A DNA stretch of 64,000 bases. Origin: Tsuneonella sp. CC-YZS046. Lineage in GTDB: Bacteria > Pseudomonadota > Alphaproteobacteria > Sphingomonadales > Sphingomonadaceae. The notes beneath the pieces are model-generated. The model worked only from the letters and a program-made list of their open reading frames with translations, searched no databases and had not been told where the DNA came from. The stretch is from positions 3,220,001 to 3,284,000 of the forward strand of contig NZ_CP141590.1 in assembly GCF_035581365.1 (NCBI RefSeq). The letters run 5' to 3'. This document shows positions 1 to 7,727 of the stretch, piece by piece; positions within the stretch are counted from its first letter, which is position 1, and every line of letters starts with the position of its first letter. Made by a program: the position numbers and the translations under genes.

Positions 1-1794
1 GCGACCGAAACCCTCAAGCTGTCCTTCAACGTCAATGCATGGCGCGACAAGTCGCAGCCGCAGGCGCAGCAGCTCGTCGGTATCCGCGTCCAGAACTGGG
101 GTTCGCTGCGCGAAGATCTGCATGACTTCTACCGCAACCCGAGCGCTCTGTGGTCCTACGGCAATCCGCGTATTGCCGATTGGTCGACGCTTGTCGCCGA
201 TCCTGCGAATTATGGTCCGGGTTCCGATGATTTCGGTTATGCGGGTGCGGATAATCCGGTTGAGCGCGCCAAATGGGGCCAGACCAATCTTGATCCCTTC
301 TCCAATCGCCGCATGTGGCAGGCTTCGATGCGTGCCGACCTCGAACTGGGTTCTCTGACCCTGACCTCGATCACGTCCTACTCGCACTACAAGCAGAACC
401 AGGGCGTGGATGGCGACGGCATGGCCTATGTCACCTACGATCTTCAGAAGAACGACGGCTTCATCAAGAGCTTCAACCAGGAACTCCGCCTGTCGAACGA
501 TCCGAGGTCGCAGATTCGCTGGATGATCGGTGCCAACTACGAAAAGAGCAAGACCCTCGACGATCAGGGGCTGCGCTATTTCGACAACACCAGCTATGAT
601 CCGACGTTGTATTACATCAACTATTCGGGTGCCCGTAATCTCCAGAAGATCGAAAACTGGGCCGTGTTCGGCAACCTCGAATTCGATGTGACCGAGCAAC
701 TCACACTGAAGGCTTCTGCTCGTTACACCGACACGTCGAACAAGAACGCGATGTGCTCGTACACGATCGAAAACGGCAATGTGAACAAGTTCTTCAATTT
801 GATCGGTCAGGCAGCGGGTATTCCGTTCACTCCGATTGATCCGTCCGGCTGCTACACTCTCAACTATGACGGTATTCCGGGCGAAGTGTTCCGTGGCAAT
901 CTGAAGGAAGACAATGTGTCGTGGCGCGTTGGCTTGGACTATAAGGTCAACCCGGATGTGCTGCTCTATGCCAACGTTTCGCGTGGCTACAAGGCTGGCT
1001 CCTTCCCGACGCTGGCTGCTGCTGGCTATGTCGCGCTCGAACCGGTCACCCAGGAATCTGTGACCGCTTACGAAGGCGGTTTCAAGGCCACGCTGGCCAA
1101 TCGTGCCATCCAGTTCAATGGCGCGGCCTTCTACATGGATTACAAGGACAAGCAGATCCGCGGCCGTCTGGCCGACCCGTTCTTCGGTGGTCTGGAAACC
1201 CTGGTGAACATTCCGAAGTCCCGCATCTGGGGCGCGGAAGCTGAACTCACCGTTCGTCCGGTCGATGGCCTGACCCTGAGCGGTGCGGTCACCTACCTGA
1301 ACTCCAAGATCAAGGAGAGCCCGGCAGCTCCATACGATTATAACGTGCTGGGTGTTCAGGACGATTTCGCTGGCGATCCGCTGCCCTTCACGCCGAAATG
1401 GTCGGGCACGGTCAACCTCGATTACCGCAAGGAACTGTCCAACGGTGGCGCTCCGTTCTTCGGCGTTACCCTCAGCACGCGGACCAAGTCCGATTCGCAG
1501 CCCGGCGCTAGCCGGATGAAGTATCTGGATGGTTGCTTGACCGACTCGAGCGGCGATCCGGTCTGCTTCCTGGCGCCGGGTGTGACCAACCCGTTCGCTC
1601 TCAAGGGCTGGACCACGGTTGATGCCCGCTTGGGTTACGAAGCTCCGGATGGCGCTTGGAAGGTCATGGTCTGGGGCAAGAACATCTTCAACACCTACTA
1701 CTGGACCAACGTCATCTCCTCGGCTGACTCGGCCGCTCGCTTCGCGGGCATGCCGGCCACCTATGGCGTGACCTTCGGTTTCAAGTTCAACTGA
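1..1794 (+). CDS. TonB-dependent outer-membrane receptor, 5'-truncated by the window edge
   Basis: The frame is open from base 1, so the N-terminal plug and start lie outside the window; about 597 residues remain. They form the beta-barrel part of a TonB-dependent receptor: alternating amphipathic strands, the sequence RGYKAGSFP typical of the barrel, and a C-terminus VTFGFKFN with the final aromatic strand. It would import a bulky substrate across the outer membrane using TonB/ExbBD energy. More T-ending codons are used than in the neighbours. A terminator hairpin follows directly. Its place before the catabolic genes suggests that it imports the island's substrate, which is inference; a siderophore role cannot be excluded from the barrel alone. 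Confidence 0.93.
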   Translation, partial: ATETLKLSFNVNAWRDKSQPQAQQLVGIRVQNWGSLREDLHDFYRNPSALWSYGNPRIADWSTLVADPANYGPGSDDFGYAGADNPVERAKWGQTNLDPFSNRRMWQASMRADLELGSLTLTSITSYSHYKQNQGVDGDGMAYVTYDLQKNDGFIKSFNQELRLSNDPRSQIRWMIGANYEKSKTLDDQGLRYFDNTSYDPTLYYINYSGARNLQKIENWAVFGNLEFDVTEQLTLKASARYTDTSNKNAMCSYTIENGNVNKFFNLIGQAAGIPFTPIDPSGCYTLNYDGIPGEVFRGNLKEDNVSWRVGLDYKVNPDVLLYANVSRGYKAGSFPTLAAAGYVALEPVTQESVTAYEGGFKATLANRAIQFNGAAFYMDYKDKQIRGRLADPFFGGLETLVNIPKSRIWGAEAELTVRPVDGLTLSGAVTYLNSKIKESPAAPYDYNVLGVQDDFAGDPLPFTPKWSGTVNLDYRKELSNGGAPFFGVTLSTRTKSDSQPGASRMKYLDGCLTDSSGDPVCFLAPGVTNPFALKGWTTVDARLGYEAPDGAWKVMVWGKNIFNTYYWTNVISSADSAARFAGMPATYGVTFGFKFN

Positions 1795-1818
1795 TCCGAA
1801 TAAAATCGGTTGCAATGG

Positions 1819-1848
1819 GGGCTCCGGCTTTACGGCCGGGGCCCTTTT
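1819..1848 (+). terminator. Rho-independent terminator after the receptor gene
   Basis: A 10-bp G/C stem with one G-T wobble (1819-1828 pairing with 1835-1844) and a 6-nt loop is followed by TTTT at 1845-1848. It sits 25 nt after the receptor stop codon and separates the receptor from the next gene. Confidence 0.75.
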
Positions 1849-1866
1849 GCGTATGGACTAACGCAA
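1847..1866. promoter_or_regulatory. Inverted repeat TTGCGT-n8-ACGCAA before the DUF7065-like gene
   Basis: The arms TTGCGT and ACGCAA flank 8 nt and end 15 nt before the next ATG, just upstream of the ribosome-binding site. The extended form TGCGTAT-n6-ACGCAAA closely matches the palindrome upstream of the desaturase-reductase fusion at 50649-50669. This suggests a shared operator, although its position could also make it an mRNA structure. Confidence 0.35.
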
Positions 1867-1881
1867 ATACGGGAGAGGGAT

Positions 1882-2820
1882 ATGAGTGAGTTGACCCTGG
1901 AGGCCATGCAGCGGGATTGCGAGAAGCTGATTCGCAACTCTGAAATCCGCAAATGGAACCAGAGCTACTTCTTCAATTTCTATGACCGGCATACGGGCTG
2001 CGGCGCCTTCATCCGGATGGGGTTCCTGCAGAACCTCGGCGAAAGCAATTGCTGGGCGATCTTCTTTCGCGATGGCAAGCCGCTGTTCCTGCGCAGCAAT
2101 ATGAACCTTCCCTATACCCAGGATCGGCCCGATCCGGGGGTCACCCTCGCCGGGATTACCTTCAAGGTCGAGAAACCTCTGCAAAGCTGCAGGGTCACCG
2201 TCGCGCACGAGGATTTCTCGGCGGATCTCGTCTGGGACCAGTTGTTCGAGCTTTGCGACAGCATCCATGTCGGCAAGGACGACAAGAGCGACGATGACGC
2301 GATCGGACGCGAGCTGAGTTTCTACCACCCGGAAGGGGTGTGTTCGGTCAAGGGCGCGCTCAGGCTAAAGAATGGTGAAACCGTGACGATCGACACCACG
2401 GGCTGGCGCGATATCAGCGCGGGACCGCGCAACTGGTCCGGGCTTCACCACTATCGCCTCGTCTGGCCGATCTTCGACAATGGCATGGCCTGCGTCGCCG
2501 TCCACGGCATTACCGATCATGGGCACAGCTATCAGAAGATCCTGCATGATGGCACGCGCTGGATGGCGATAGATCGCATGGAAGAGGAAATCGAATATTA
2601 CGAGGATGGCGTCCGCTTCAAATCGGGCCATTGGAAGATATGGGACGAAACCGGCCGTCTCTGGGATTTCACGGGCAAGCCGATGTTCCATTGGCACTAT
2701 CCGTTCGACACTTTCATGATGGTTGAGCAGATGATGGAGTTCCGGCTCGCGGACGGCACGCTCGGCTATGGCATGGGCGAAGGCGGCTTCAATTTCCCAT
2801 GGCGAGGCAACGGAAACTAG
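1882..2820 (+). CDS. DUF7064/DUF7065-like (CrtC/AttH-fold-like) protein, degenerate signature
   Basis: 312 residues. The ATG at 1882 is chosen because GGGAGAGG lies just upstream; an earlier in-frame ATG overlaps the terminator. The protein resembles the two other window proteins of this family at 24612 and 56175 in size and overall plan: an N-terminal beta-rich half and a centre built around the family core. Where the relatives have D-H-S-W-G, this copy reads D-I-S-A-G (residues 177-181, context GWRDISAGPRNW), so the His and Trp are lost. The function of the family is not established; a lipocalin-like hydratase or isomerase on lipophilic compounds has been suggested by fold analogy only. It lies 51 nt before the kinase gene, probably in one operon. 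Confidence 0.6.
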   Translation: MSELTLEAMQRDCEKLIRNSEIRKWNQSYFFNFYDRHTGCGAFIRMGFLQNLGESNCWAIFFRDGKPLFLRSNMNLPYTQDRPDPGVTLAGITFKVEKPLQSCRVTVAHEDFSADLVWDQLFELCDSIHVGKDDKSDDDAIGRELSFYHPEGVCSVKGALRLKNGETVTIDTTGWRDISAGPRNWSGLHHYRLVWPIFDNGMACVAVHGITDHGHSYQKILHDGTRWMAIDRMEEEIEYYEDGVRFKSGHWKIWDETGRLWDFTGKPMFHWHYPFDTFMMVEQMMEFRLADGTLGYGMGEGGFNFPWRGNGN

Positions 2821-2871
2821 TTTCACTCGAGGTTCAGGCCGGATGCGTAGACCGGCACCAAGGAGATGCAG

Positions 2872-4059
2872 ATGTTGGAAGAGGAAGTCCGCGGAGTCAA
2901 TGGCAAGGCCTTTGCCGATCCGTGGGATCGCAATGCGATGGACCCACGCCAGAAATGGGTTCTGGAGCGTACGCTCGAATATCGCCGCAAGGGCCCCTAT
3001 CGCGCCCGCACCAGCGACGAGATCGCGGCGATGCTCGAGCGCTATTTCGATCATCTCGGCTACAAGGACGCCAGGATAGAGAATGTGCGGCGCATGTCCG
3101 GCGGGGCATCCAAGGAACAGTTCATTTTCGATTTCGCCCATGCCGGCAAACCGGAAAGCGAGAAGCTGGTCCTGCGGATGGACCCCCCGGAAGGCATTTC
3201 CCAATCCTGCCGCGGGCGGGAAGCCCAGTTGCAGAATGCGATGATCGGAACCCTGCCGGTCGCCCCGATCCGCCATGTCGATGCGGATGCGGAAATCCTG
3301 GATCAGGCGGGCTCCATCCTGGAATTCGTGTCCGGGGTGACGGAGCCTACCACCAGCGGGGCCAAGGGCGTGTCGGGCATGGGCACGCGCTTCGACGACA
3401 TAGCCCCCAAGCTCGCCCCCCAGTTCGTCGATGCCTTCGTCAAGACGCATGGGCTGGACTGGCGCTCGAAGGATCTCTCGCTTTTCGCCAGGCCGAGGGA
3501 AGGAACCACGGACGCCGGCTTGTGGGAGCTGAACTTCTGGTCCGGCCTGTACTGGAACGCGATAGTCGAACCCGTGCCGATCATCACCCTGTGCGAGCGC
3601 TGGCTGCGGGAGAATATCCCGGTTTGCGACAAGGTCGGGGTCGTCCATGGCGACCTGCGCATCGGCAATTTCATGTTCGAGGAGCCGAGCGGGCAATTCA
3701 CGGCCATTCTCGACTGGGAGCTGGGCCATCTGGGCGATTATCATGAAGACATCGCCTGGACGATCCAGCGCTTGTTCGGCTATCTCGACGACAAGGGGCA
3801 GTTCCTCGTTTCCGGCTTTCTCCCGCGCGAGGAATTTCTGGAAAAATATCAGCGCCTGTCGGGCAATGCGATCGATCCGGCCAAGCTGCGCTGGTATGAG
3901 ATCCTCAATGCCTACAAATGCGCGGTGATGGATCTCGGCCAGGCGATGCGCGTGGCCGAAGGGCACACCAATCATCAGGAAAACGTGATGACCTGGCTGG
4001 GTTCGGCCGGCGGCGTGTTCCTCGAGCAGATCAGCAACATGATCAGGGAGGAACTCTGA
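2872..4059 (+). CDS. APH-fold phosphotransferase (acyl-CoA/hydroxy-acid kinase-like)
   Basis: 395 residues. ATG 2872 is preferred over ATG 2866 because AGGAG at 2861-2865 touches the first ATG but is properly spaced from the second. The kinase core is clear: nucleotide-loop region MSGGASKEQF (75-84), catalytic VVHGDLRIGN (257-266, HGD) and metal-binding ILDWELGH (279-286, DWE). Antibiotic resistance is unlikely in this setting. Family knowledge offers a better model: kinases of the ACAD10/11 and LvaA type phosphorylate 4-hydroxyacyl-CoAs to allow beta-oxidation, and LvaA needs a small partner encoded next to it. Here a small gene overlaps the stop codon (TGATG). The substrate is not known from sequence. 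Confidence 0.85.
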   Translation: MLEEEVRGVNGKAFADPWDRNAMDPRQKWVLERTLEYRRKGPYRARTSDEIAAMLERYFDHLGYKDARIENVRRMSGGASKEQFIFDFAHAGKPESEKLVLRMDPPEGISQSCRGREAQLQNAMIGTLPVAPIRHVDADAEILDQAGSILEFVSGVTEPTTSGAKGVSGMGTRFDDIAPKLAPQFVDAFVKTHGLDWRSKDLSLFARPREGTTDAGLWELNFWSGLYWNAIVEPVPIITLCERWLRENIPVCDKVGVVHGDLRIGNFMFEEPSGQFTAILDWELGHLGDYHEDIAWTIQRLFGYLDDKGQFLVSGFLPREEFLEKYQRLSGNAIDPAKLRWYEILNAYKCAVMDLGQAMRVAEGHTNHQENVMTWLGSAGGVFLEQISNMIREEL

Positions 4060-4559
4060 TGCTACCCAGTGTCGACGTTCGTTTCAGGAATATGATGAAA
4101 GCGATGCAGGAAGTGGTCGCTCCGGCCATTCCGGCGGATCAGAAACTCGCGCAGGAGCAGGTGCGCCTGATTGTCGGCCATCTCGCCATGCTCAAGGATC
4201 AGTGGAAGGACGCCGTCCGTTATGAGGCCGGCTCCTTCCGGATGATGCGCGAGCTGGCCGAGGCGCTGGCGTCCGAAGTGGACGACGAGCAGGCCGCCGG
4301 CTTGCGCGCCGCGCTCGCTCAGGTGGCGGACATCGATATATACGATATAGATGCGCTCAATGCCGGCATCTGCGCTGTCGGCGCGGCGGTCGACAAGGTG
4401 ATCCTCGGCGATGAAGGCAGCAAGCCATTGCCACGCGGCGCCTGGGATGTAATTCTCGCTTATGGCGAGAAGGACGCGCTGCGCAGCCGGGTCTGGTTCA
4501 AGGGCAATGGAATCGATCCTGATCGGGATAAGCTGCCGCCGCTCGAAACCGTGCTCTGA
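4059..4559 (+). CDS. Small helical protein translationally coupled to the APH kinase
   Basis: 166 residues. Its ATG shares one base with the kinase stop (TGATG), and the kinase's last codons carry GGGAGGA as ribosome-binding site. The sequence is mostly predicted helix (for example RFRNMMKAMQEVVAPAIPAD near the N-terminus), with no signal peptide, membrane segment or cysteine motif. I do not recognise a named domain with confidence; by position it matches the small partner (LvaB/DUF6285-like) that accompanies LvaA-type kinases. A role as kinase partner is inferred from gene order only. Confidence 0.7.
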   Translation: MLPSVDVRFRNMMKAMQEVVAPAIPADQKLAQEQVRLIVGHLAMLKDQWKDAVRYEAGSFRMMRELAEALASEVDDEQAAGLRAALAQVADIDIYDIDALNAGICAVGAAVDKVILGDEGSKPLPRGAWDVILAYGEKDALRSRVWFKGNGIDPDRDKLPPLETVL

Positions 4560-4595
4560 TCTAGGGCGCTTCCGTATCGCGCGGAGAGGATACGC

Positions 4596-5390
4596 TTGAT
4601 AATGATAAGATTGGTCTGCCTTCTGAAGCGCGATGCGTCGCTCGATCCCGAAGCGTTCTTCGCTGGCCTGCGGGATGTCGTCGGGCCTGCCGTCGCGGGC
4701 TTGCAGGCGAAGCTCGGATTGATCCGCTATGTCCAGCTTCATGCCGATCCGGATGCCGCCGAGGGCGACCGTATCGCGACGGAGTTGCGGGGCAGCCTGG
4801 TCAGCCCGTTCGAGGCGATGGCGGATTTCTGGTGGCCATCCCATGATGCGCTCGAGGCGCTGCTCGGTTCTTCCGGGGGCGCTTCTGCACTCGCCCTGGT
4901 CCGCCAGGCGGGCGAGGGAATTGTCGACGCAGCCGGATCGCTGTGCTGGCTTGCCCATGAATTTCCGCAGGTTTCTTCCGCGCCCGGGCGCGTCGCCGCG
5001 CGGCCGCGCACTCCGCTCCTCAAGCTCGTCTTTCCGCTGATGCCGCGCGCCGGCATGAGCGATGCCGAGGCGCAAAGCTATTGGCTGACCGAACATGGCC
5101 CGCTGGTTCGTTCCTATGCCGTCGCGCGGGGCACCACCTGTTATTATCAGGTTCATCGCCGCGATTATCCGCTGACCGAACGCGTCGCATCGGCGCTTGG
5201 TTTCGGAGTAGGGCGGTTTATCGGACATGCGGAAGCGTGGTTCGACCGCTCGCGTGTTCCCGGTGGCGCGGATGTGGATCAGGCCAGGCTGACCGCGGCC
5301 CAGGACGAACGCAATTTCATAGAATTGGGCCAGTCGTTCCTGTTTTCCGGCAAGGAATATCCCTATGTGGAGCGCGAGTGGGCGCTCTAG
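4596..5390 (+). CDS. EthD-domain protein with two ferredoxin-like repeats
   Basis: 264 residues from TTG 4596, or 262 from the in-frame ATG at 4602; GGAGAGGA at 4583-4590 serves either. The N-terminal MIRLVCLLKRDASLDPEAF and the later MSDAEAQSYWLTEHGPLVRS both match the EthD pattern (K/R..S..EF..YW...HGPLV), so the protein is a tandem of two dimeric alpha-beta barrel domains. EthD-like proteins accompany ether and other catabolic clusters, and some act as small monooxygenase-like or dehydratase-like enzymes. Only the second repeat keeps the EHGP motif; in the first it is DVVGP. The exact role is unknown. Confidence 0.75.
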   Translation: MIMIRLVCLLKRDASLDPEAFFAGLRDVVGPAVAGLQAKLGLIRYVQLHADPDAAEGDRIATELRGSLVSPFEAMADFWWPSHDALEALLGSSGGASALALVRQAGEGIVDAAGSLCWLAHEFPQVSSAPGRVAARPRTPLLKLVFPLMPRAGMSDAEAQSYWLTEHGPLVRSYAVARGTTCYYQVHRRDYPLTERVASALGFGVGRFIGHAEAWFDRSRVPGGADVDQARLTAAQDERNFIELGQSFLFSGKEYPYVEREWAL

Positions 5391-5427
5391 CGGCGCCTTG
5401 ATCAAAAGCCGAGAAATATTCGCTTTC

Positions 5428-5441
5428 TTGATCGGGGTCAA
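5428..5441. promoter_or_regulatory. FNR/FixK-like box upstream of the Baeyer-Villiger monooxygenase
   Basis: TTGATCGGGGTCAA fits TTGA-n6-TCAA, the core recognised by FNR/FixK-type regulators. It lies 63 nt before the monooxygenase ATG. A TAGAAT hexamer at 5447-5452 could be a -10, but its spacing is too short for a standard class II arrangement. A second TTGATCAA lies at 5398-5405. One chance match to the 8 fixed bases is expected per roughly 65 kb. Confidence 0.35.
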
Positions 5442-5504
5442 AGCGCTAGAATATCCGGGAGCCTAGGCCGGAATCGGCGCAGCTGCTGAATTGGGAGATG
5501 CCTT

Positions 5505-7163
5505 ATGGCACAAAGATCTGATCTGGATTTCGATGTCATCATCATCGGTGCGGGCATCACCGGGATGTATACGCTCTATCGTTTGCGCAAGATGGGCTAT
5601 TCGGTCCATGCATTCGAAAAGAACGGCGATGTCGGCGGCACCTGGACGATGAACCGCTATCCGGGCTGCAAGCTGGATTCGGAATCCTATACCTATCCCT
5701 ATTCGTTCCTCCCCGACCTGCTGGAGGAATGGGACTGGAAGACCGAATTCGCCACCCAGCCGGAACTCAACGAGTTCTTCAGCAAGGCTGCGGAGAAGAT
5801 GGATGTGCGCAAGGACGTCACCTTCAACACGCAGGTCAAGAAGGCCATCTTCAACAACGAGGAAAACAGCTGGACAGTCGAGCTGGACAATGCGGAAGTA
5901 TACAAATCCCGCTTCCTGCTGACTTGTGTCGGGGCGCTTTCTCACCCGAACATGCCCAACTATCCGGGCATGGATCTGTTCCGGGGCGAAACCTATCACA
6001 CCTATTACTGGCCGCATGAGCGCGACGGCTATGGCGGGCAGAAGGTCGACTTCGCTGGCAAGCGCGTGGGTGTCATCGGCACCGGGGCAACCGGCGTTCA
6101 GGTCATTCAGGAAGTGGCCAAGACCGCCGGCGAACTCTACGTGTTTCAGCGCCATCCCAATTGGTGCGCGCCGCTGTGCGACAAGCCGATCGAGCCGGAG
6201 CGCATGGCCGAGATCAAGGCGAACTATCCGAAGATTTTCGAGAAGTGCGGAAGCACCAATTCCGGCTTCCAGCACGATTTCATGTATGAAACGGCCGAAG
6301 GCACGACGCATGAGGAGCGTGAGGCTCTGTTCGAGGAGCTTTACAACCAGTCGGGCTACGCCATCTGGGTCGGACATTATGCGGACATGTTCACCGATCC
6401 CAAGGTGAACGGCTACATCACCGATTTCATCGCCAAGAAGATCCGGGAGCGCGTCAAGGACCCCAAGGTTGCCGAAAAGCTGATTCCGAAGGATCACGGT
6501 TTCGGCCTGAAGCGGGTGCCGATGGAAACCAAATATTACGAGTGCTACAATCAGCCGAATGTCCATCTGGTGGATATTCTGGAAGATCCGATCCAGCGCA
6601 TGACTGTCGAAGGCATCGAAACGGAGCAGGCCAAATACGATCTCGACATGATTATCTACGCCACTGGCTTCGATGCCATCATCGGTGGCATCAAGCAGAT
6701 GGATATTCGCGGGATCGATGGCAAAACGATGAAGGAATCCTGGCTCAACGGCCCCTTCACCTATCTCGGCCTTCAGATTCCCGAATTTCCGAATCTCTTC
6801 ACCCTGGTCGGCGCGCACAACGGCGCCACCTTCTGCAATATCCCGCGCTGTTCCGAAGCCCAGGTGGATTGGGTCGCGGACCTGTTCCAGTATATGAAGG
6901 ACAATGGCGTGGAACGGATCGAAGCGGAAGAGAGCGCCGCGGAGGAATGGACGCAACACGTCTATGATGTCGCCAACCAGACCTTGCTCACTACCGCCAC
7001 CAACAGCTGGTTCTGGGGCGAGTTCGGCGAAGGTGCCAAGAGGGGCCATCGCCTGCTGGTGTATAATGGCGGCAATCCGGCCTATCGGGCCCGGGTCGAG
7101 GATGTGAAGGCCAAGGGTTACGAAGGTTTCGTGATGCGTCAGGCGGCCTTGGTGGACGCCTGA
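5505..7163 (+). CDS. Flavin-dependent Baeyer-Villiger monooxygenase
   Basis: 552 residues with GGGAG upstream of the ATG. The FAD-binding GAGITG (residues 15-20), the signature [12 protein letters not shown] (159-170; F-x-G-x3-H-x3-W-P) and the NADPH-binding GTGATG (192-197) appear in the order of type I Baeyer-Villiger monooxygenases, and the length suits the cyclohexanone/phenylacetone monooxygenase group. It would insert one oxygen from O2 beside a ketone, giving an ester or lactone with NADPH as reductant. It is cytosolic with no extra domain. A strong terminator follows. Esterase and amidohydrolase genes elsewhere in the window could open such products. Substrate unknown. Confidence 0.92.
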   Translation: MAQRSDLDFDVIIIGAGITGMYTLYRLRKMGYSVHAFEKNGDVGGTWTMNRYPGCKLDSESYTYPYSFLPDLLEEWDWKTEFATQPELNEFFSKAAEKMDVRKDVTFNTQVKKAIFNNEENSWTVELDNAEVYKSRFLLTCVGALSHPNMPNYPGMDLFRGETYHTYYWPHERDGYGGQKVDFAGKRVGVIGTGATGVQVIQEVAKTAGELYVFQRHPNWCAPLCDKPIEPERMAEIKANYPKIFEKCGSTNSGFQHDFMYETAEGTTHEEREALFEELYNQSGYAIWVGHYADMFTDPKVNGYITDFIAKKIRERVKDPKVAEKLIPKDHGFGLKRVPMETKYYECYNQPNVHLVDILEDPIQRMTVEGIETEQAKYDLDMIIYATGFDAIIGGIKQMDIRGIDGKTMKESWLNGPFTYLGLQIPEFPNLFTLVGAHNGATFCNIPRCSEAQVDWVADLFQYMKDNGVERIEAEESAAEEWTQHVYDVANQTLLTTATNSWFWGEFGEGAKRGHRLLVYNGGNPAYRARVEDVKAKGYEGFVMRQAALVDA

Positions 7164-7182
7164 AAGCTCCAGGAATGAAATG

Positions 7183-7216
7183 AAAAAAGCCGCGTCCTTA
7201 CGGGCGCGGCTTTTTT
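7183..7216. terminator. Bidirectional Rho-independent terminator between convergent genes
   Basis: The stem runs 7183-7197 with 7202-7216: 12 perfect pairs (A6 GCCGCG with CGCGGC T6), one wobble and two more pairs around a TTAC loop. The A and T tracts make it work in both directions, ending the monooxygenase transcript and the minus-strand cupin transcript. Confidence 0.93.
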
Positions 7217-7238
7217 CCTGGGCGAAACCGTTTCGACG

Positions 7239-7727
7239 TCAGCGGATGAAACGCTTCACGTAATCGCGACCGAGCCCGACCTTCTCGAAGTGCTTTGCAG
7301 CCTGTTCGATGCGGGTGAACACATCGGCATAGCCAGTCGTATTGCCGTTTTCGTCGAGTTCGACCAGGGTTCCGCCGATCCAGAAGAGCGTTTCCGAGCC
7401 GCCGGGCAATCCGATCAGGGTGTGAATATCGCCTGGCGGTTCCAGCAGATAATCGCCTGCATTGGCAATCCAGTCCCGCTCCGCATAGCGCCATTGCCCG
7501 GACAGGACGTAAGCGTGGACGGGGCAGGGGTGGGCATGGCGGCTGATGAAGCCTTCCCGTTCCAGCTTGGTGACGTTCACCCACGCCCCCGCAACGGTAT
7601 CGAACAGCAGAGGGCGCATCCACACGCCGTCCATGGCGGCGGGAACCCATTCCCGCACGTCGTTGCTGAGCGCTTTTTCGAGTAGCTCCGGGGGGCTGAA
7701 CGGACTGACTGCAAGGCTGGCCATCAT
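7239..7727 (-). CDS. Cupin dioxygenase of the 2,4'-dihydroxyacetophenone dioxygenase family
   Basis: 162 residues. The ATG overlaps the stop codon of the upstream dehydrogenase gene, with AAGGA as ribosome-binding site, so the two are coupled. A single cupin barrel shows the metal-site pattern HAHPCPVHAYVLSGQW, then E in RYAERDW, then AGDYLLEPPGDIHTL, giving His, His, Glu and His ligands as in DAD-type non-haem iron enzymes that cleave a C-C bond next to a ketone. The length equals that family. Its location opposite a Baeyer-Villiger monooxygenase suits oxidation of aryl or alkyl ketones. The exact substrate is inference. Confidence 0.82.
   Translation of the reverse strand: MMASLAVSPFSPPELLEKALSNDVREWVPAAMDGVWMRPLLFDTVAGAWVNVTKLEREGFISRHAHPCPVHAYVLSGQWRYAERDWIANAGDYLLEPPGDIHTLIGLPGGSETLFWIGGTLVELDENGNTTGYADVFTRIEQAAKHFEKVGLGRDYVKRFIR

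Noticed and set aside
2872-4059. Aminoglycoside resistance phosphotransferase
   Set aside because: The fold is shared, but the gene is in a catabolic operon with a coupled partner, as for LvaA/ACAD10-type kinases. No mobile element or resistance context is present.
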